The notes below the pieces were generated by a model. That model searched no databases. It saw only the letters and a program-made list of their open reading frames with translations, and was not told the DNA's origin. This document shows, one piece after another, positions 6,306-6,426 of a stretch of 6,426 nucleotides of DNA. The position numbers and the translations under genes are program-made. Source of the stretch: Flavobacteriaceae bacterium (lineage in GTDB: Bacteria; Bacteroidota; Bacteroidia; Flavobacteriales; Flavobacteriaceae); the NCBI GenBank assembly GCA_014239895.1, contig JAAZXZ010000169.1, positions 1-6,426 on the forward strand. The letters run 5' to 3'. Position 1 is the first letter of the stretch. Every line of letters starts with the position of its first letter.

Positions 6306-6349
6306 TGACAGTAAAAACAGCTGAAACTGACAGTAAAGTTGACAGTAAA
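6306..6349. repeat. Three direct copies of TGACAGTAAA
   Basis: Exact 10-bp copies at 6306-6315, 6328-6337 and 6340-6349, with start-to-start distances of 22 and 12 bp, roughly two and one helical turns, so all three would face nearly the same side of the DNA. The first two share the longer core CTGACAGTAAA. The pattern suits repeated binding sites for one protein, such as integrase arm-type sites or an autoregulator. It is too short and irregular for CRISPR. Confidence 0.65.
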
Positions 6350-6426
6350 AAGTCAAAAAAATAAGTCCAAAATAGTATTGAAAAAAAATTTAATGCCTCT
6401 TTATGGTCTATTTCATTATATTTGAA

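Larger units (their letters stand above)
6189..6426. other. Gene-less, repeat-bearing tRNA downstream region
   Basis: About 240 bp with no convincing gene on either strand. It contains the 14-bp palindrome at 6193-6206, two AAGGGT copies 8 bp apart (6209-6214, 6217-6222), a tight CTAAC-AAG-GTTAG inverted repeat (6273-6285), three TGACAGTAAA copies (6306-6349), and a final TATATTTG (6417-6424) that could be the -7 box of a gene beyond the window, though no TTG sits at the right distance. Clustered small repeats directly 3' of a tRNA are what one expects at the end of a tRNA-integrated element, but the integrase and the repeated tRNA end would lie outside the window. Confidence 0.4.

Noticed and set aside
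6306..6349. CRISPR-like array
   Set aside because: Repeats are only 10 bp, spacers are 12 and 2 bp, and no cas genes are seen.
6417..6424. Promoter at the right edge (TATATTTG)
   Set aside because: It is an exact -7 match, but no TTG lies 17-23 bp upstream and no downstream gene is visible, so it is not listed as a promoter of its own.
6262..6426. Minus-strand open frame of 54 codons entering from the right edge, reading as a hydrophobic peptide that ends in LVFK
   Set aside because: T-rich DNA automatically gives hydrophobic residues, there is no start in the window or recognisable motif, and the TGACAGTAAA repeats cross it with a 22-bp step that breaks codon phase. It could be a membrane-protein tail, but there is not enough to call it.

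Overview
The window looks like chromosomal DNA from a member of the Bacteroidota, probably a small-genome, AT-rich (roughly 30% GC by eye) flavobacterium-like marine lineage. Three things point there. DUF4290, DUF493, the AAA_28-type ATPase, Fmt, YqgE and the short START-like protein are typical of that phylum and are usually found near each other. Start codons lack Shine-Dalgarno sequences. The best promoter matches follow the Bacteroidota pattern TTG-N(about 20)-TAnnTTTG. Intergenic gaps are very short.

Layout from left to right: (1) the 3' part of an M20-family amidohydrolase on the + strand, cut by the left edge. (2) A minus-strand block transcribed DUF493 -> DUF4290 -> murA, whose last gene converges on the amidohydrolase with stop codons overlapping by 4 bp. 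(3) A 96-bp divergent intergenic region. (4) A plus-strand block of P-loop ATPase/kinase, fmt (initiator tRNA formylation) and yqgE, tightly packed and overlapping by 16 bp at fmt/yqgE. (5) A START-like gene on the minus strand, converging on yqgE with a 5-bp gap. (6) A tRNA-Met(CAT) gene with a clear promoter and an intrinsic terminator. (7) About 240 bp without a convincing gene, containing short palindromes and three copies of TGACAGTAAA.

The genes are mainly housekeeping: the first committed step of peptidoglycan synthesis (MurA), initiator tRNA formylation (Fmt), a tRNA, and several conserved phylum-level proteins of unknown function. MurA has Asp in place of the catalytic Cys, which predicts intrinsic fosfomycin insensitivity. 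DUF4290 appears to start at TTG. I see no defence system or complete mobile element. The least explained DNA is the repeat-bearing stretch after the tRNA, which resembles the flank of a tRNA-targeted integrative element, but no integrase is visible inside the window.
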